Assembly: GCA_964247055.1 (NCBI GenBank)
Contig: OZ176050.1
Coordinates: forward strand, 6,634,001-6,698,000
Source of the DNA: Paragordius varius
Lineage: Eukaryota; Nematomorpha
Direction: 5' to 3'
DNA length: 64,000 bases
In this document: piece after piece, positions 62,634 to 64,000 of the stretch
Numbering within the stretch: position 1 is the first letter of the stretch
Layout: every line of letters begins with the position of its first letter
Notes under the pieces: generated by a model
Databases searched by the model: none
The model's input: the letters and a program-made list of their open reading frames with translations, nothing else
Told to the model about the DNA's origin: nothing
Made by a program: the position numbers and the translations under genes

Positions 62634-64000
62634 ATAAAATGATTTTAGTTAATTAATTATGAATAATCAATTTCGATTGCAGTAGGAATACTGATTTATT
62701 AGTTTTTGGAAACCCAAAATAGATCTGTAGTCTTGGTAAAAACAAAATGCTCTTCTTTAAAATTAAATAAGGGGATGTTTATTTTTTCTTAAATTTAATC
62801 AATGTGAATCATACAAAAAATTAAAAGCACCGCAAACGTTTCGTTTACCCCTTCTATACTTATCATATATATTTTGAGACAATTAGTCTTTAAAGGGTTG
62901 TAATGATTACTACTTTACACCTTGTTCCAAATATAGGGGATACATGTTAAATGTTTAAAAAGAGTATAATACAATATTAATAAAAGAAACTCTAGTAAAA
63001 ACATGGATTCTATACCTCAAAACATTTGAGATTTTACTTTAATGCACTCTAGGCAGCATCCAAAACATATTTTTTTGGATGTGGTTACAATATATGTAAA
63101 AAAATTGCCATGTGTGTTTGGGTATAAATTTGTCCATATTTAAATATTCGACGCCAAAATGCTCGACAAAATGGCATATTAGTGTTACAACAATATACCT
63201 ATACCATATTGCGATTCCGAAAAAAGGCATTAACAAAACCTTTTAATAAAAGGCCACAAGATTTGGATATCTTTATTTTATATATAGTTATTTGAATATA
63301 TATTTATACACAACAACTCAAAATGTTGGTGACTTTAAGGCTCCCGCTGAGAAAGTTTGGCTGTCATCAAGATTTTCCTGACTTTCAAGTACCATCTAAT
63401 GTCTCTCCCCCAAATAGATATAGTGTGTCAAATTAAATGTGTTTTTATTACACATATTATAATCATTTTTTGTATAAAAATTTATTATATCATAAGAAAT
63501 TAATTTTAAATACAATAATTTATTCATTCTTTACCCAAAATTATATATATGACATAAGGTGCGTTTTTGTGGTCTTTTCATTATTCTATAAATCAAAATT
63601 GTGATTTTGTTTCTTATGAAGTGGTAAAAACATAAACAGCCATAACTCTAATATGGATTGTATAAAAATTTTCACTTATTTTATAAAGAATAATCAATTT
63701 GTTTCACATTTTGTTGACTATTGATAATTTTAATGTGTAATTTTTGTGTGAATACGGTATTAATCATATTATAAACAGTTTCAAATTTTAATTCCAAGAA
63801 ACGCTTTTATTCAAAAGATTTGCGCTTAAAAATTATTAATAATTATATACACTTTATGTATTGTTCTCATAATTATAACTGTAATTATTAACGAAATTAC
63901 GAAAAGGTTTTTGGATTGAACAAGCAAGCGGCATTGAGTGTGAAACAATCATTTACACCTTGTAACTCTTTGATACTGTGGAGAGTAAACTCTAAATAAT
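62634..64000. promoter_or_regulatory. Upstream flank of the Lbx gene, no gene seen
   Basis: The 1.4 kb upstream of the Lbx start (which reads leftward) would hold its promoter. No exon, repeat terminus or conserved site can be supported. Confidence 0.35.

Noticed and set aside
1-64000. Bacterial features (operons, ribosome binding sites, CRISPR arrays), rRNA and tRNA genes
   Set aside because: The window is clearly intron-bearing animal DNA, and no array of identical spaced repeats or cloverleaf-like G+C-rich segment was noticed by eye.

Overview
This is nuclear DNA from an AT-rich animal, probably a protostome. The evidence is spliceosomal GT-AG introns and metazoan gene families: a Torso-like receptor tyrosine kinase, an Lbx homeobox gene, Integrator subunit 11, nucleobindin, eIF4B and an FkbM/Star-like methyltransferase. 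Three genes begin with introns of only 21-31 nt, while introns elsewhere in the window run from 47 to about 1,900 nt. A 5' bias toward very small introns is known from some flatworms, and introns of about 26 nt are known from dicyemids. The sequence alone does not settle which lineage this is.

Layout. 1-15 kb is gene-poor and filled with non-coding repeats: a large internally repetitive family, foldback elements, TTAA-bounded MITEs and hAT-like MITEs. 15.2-16.4 kb (+) holds the last two exons of an unrecognised gene. 17.5-23.6 kb (+) is a complete 18-exon Torso-type receptor kinase (999 aa). 24.7-25.5 kb is a mariner transposase relic. 25.7-34.4 kb (-) has scattered exons of an unrecognised gene among transposons. 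36.3-38.3 kb is the largest copy of the internally repetitive family.

38.8-55.7 kb is a compact four-gene block: MRPS11 (-) and INTS11 (+) diverge from a 38-bp gap, and nucleobindin (-) and eIF4B (+) diverge from a 60-bp gap. INTS11 and nucleobindin converge. 56.6-57.7 kb is a foldback element with a hAT-like element inside it. 59.1-61.8 kb (+) is an FkbM-family gene that converges, 55 bp apart, on an intronless Lbx/ladybird homeobox gene (61.9-62.6 kb, -). The final 1.4 kb shows nothing recognisable.

The genes do not form a pathway. They cover receptor signalling, mitochondrial translation, snRNA processing, Ca2+ binding in the secretory pathway, cytosolic translation initiation, and muscle/neural patterning. 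Most exon models were checked by reading phase across each splice junction; no RNA evidence was available.
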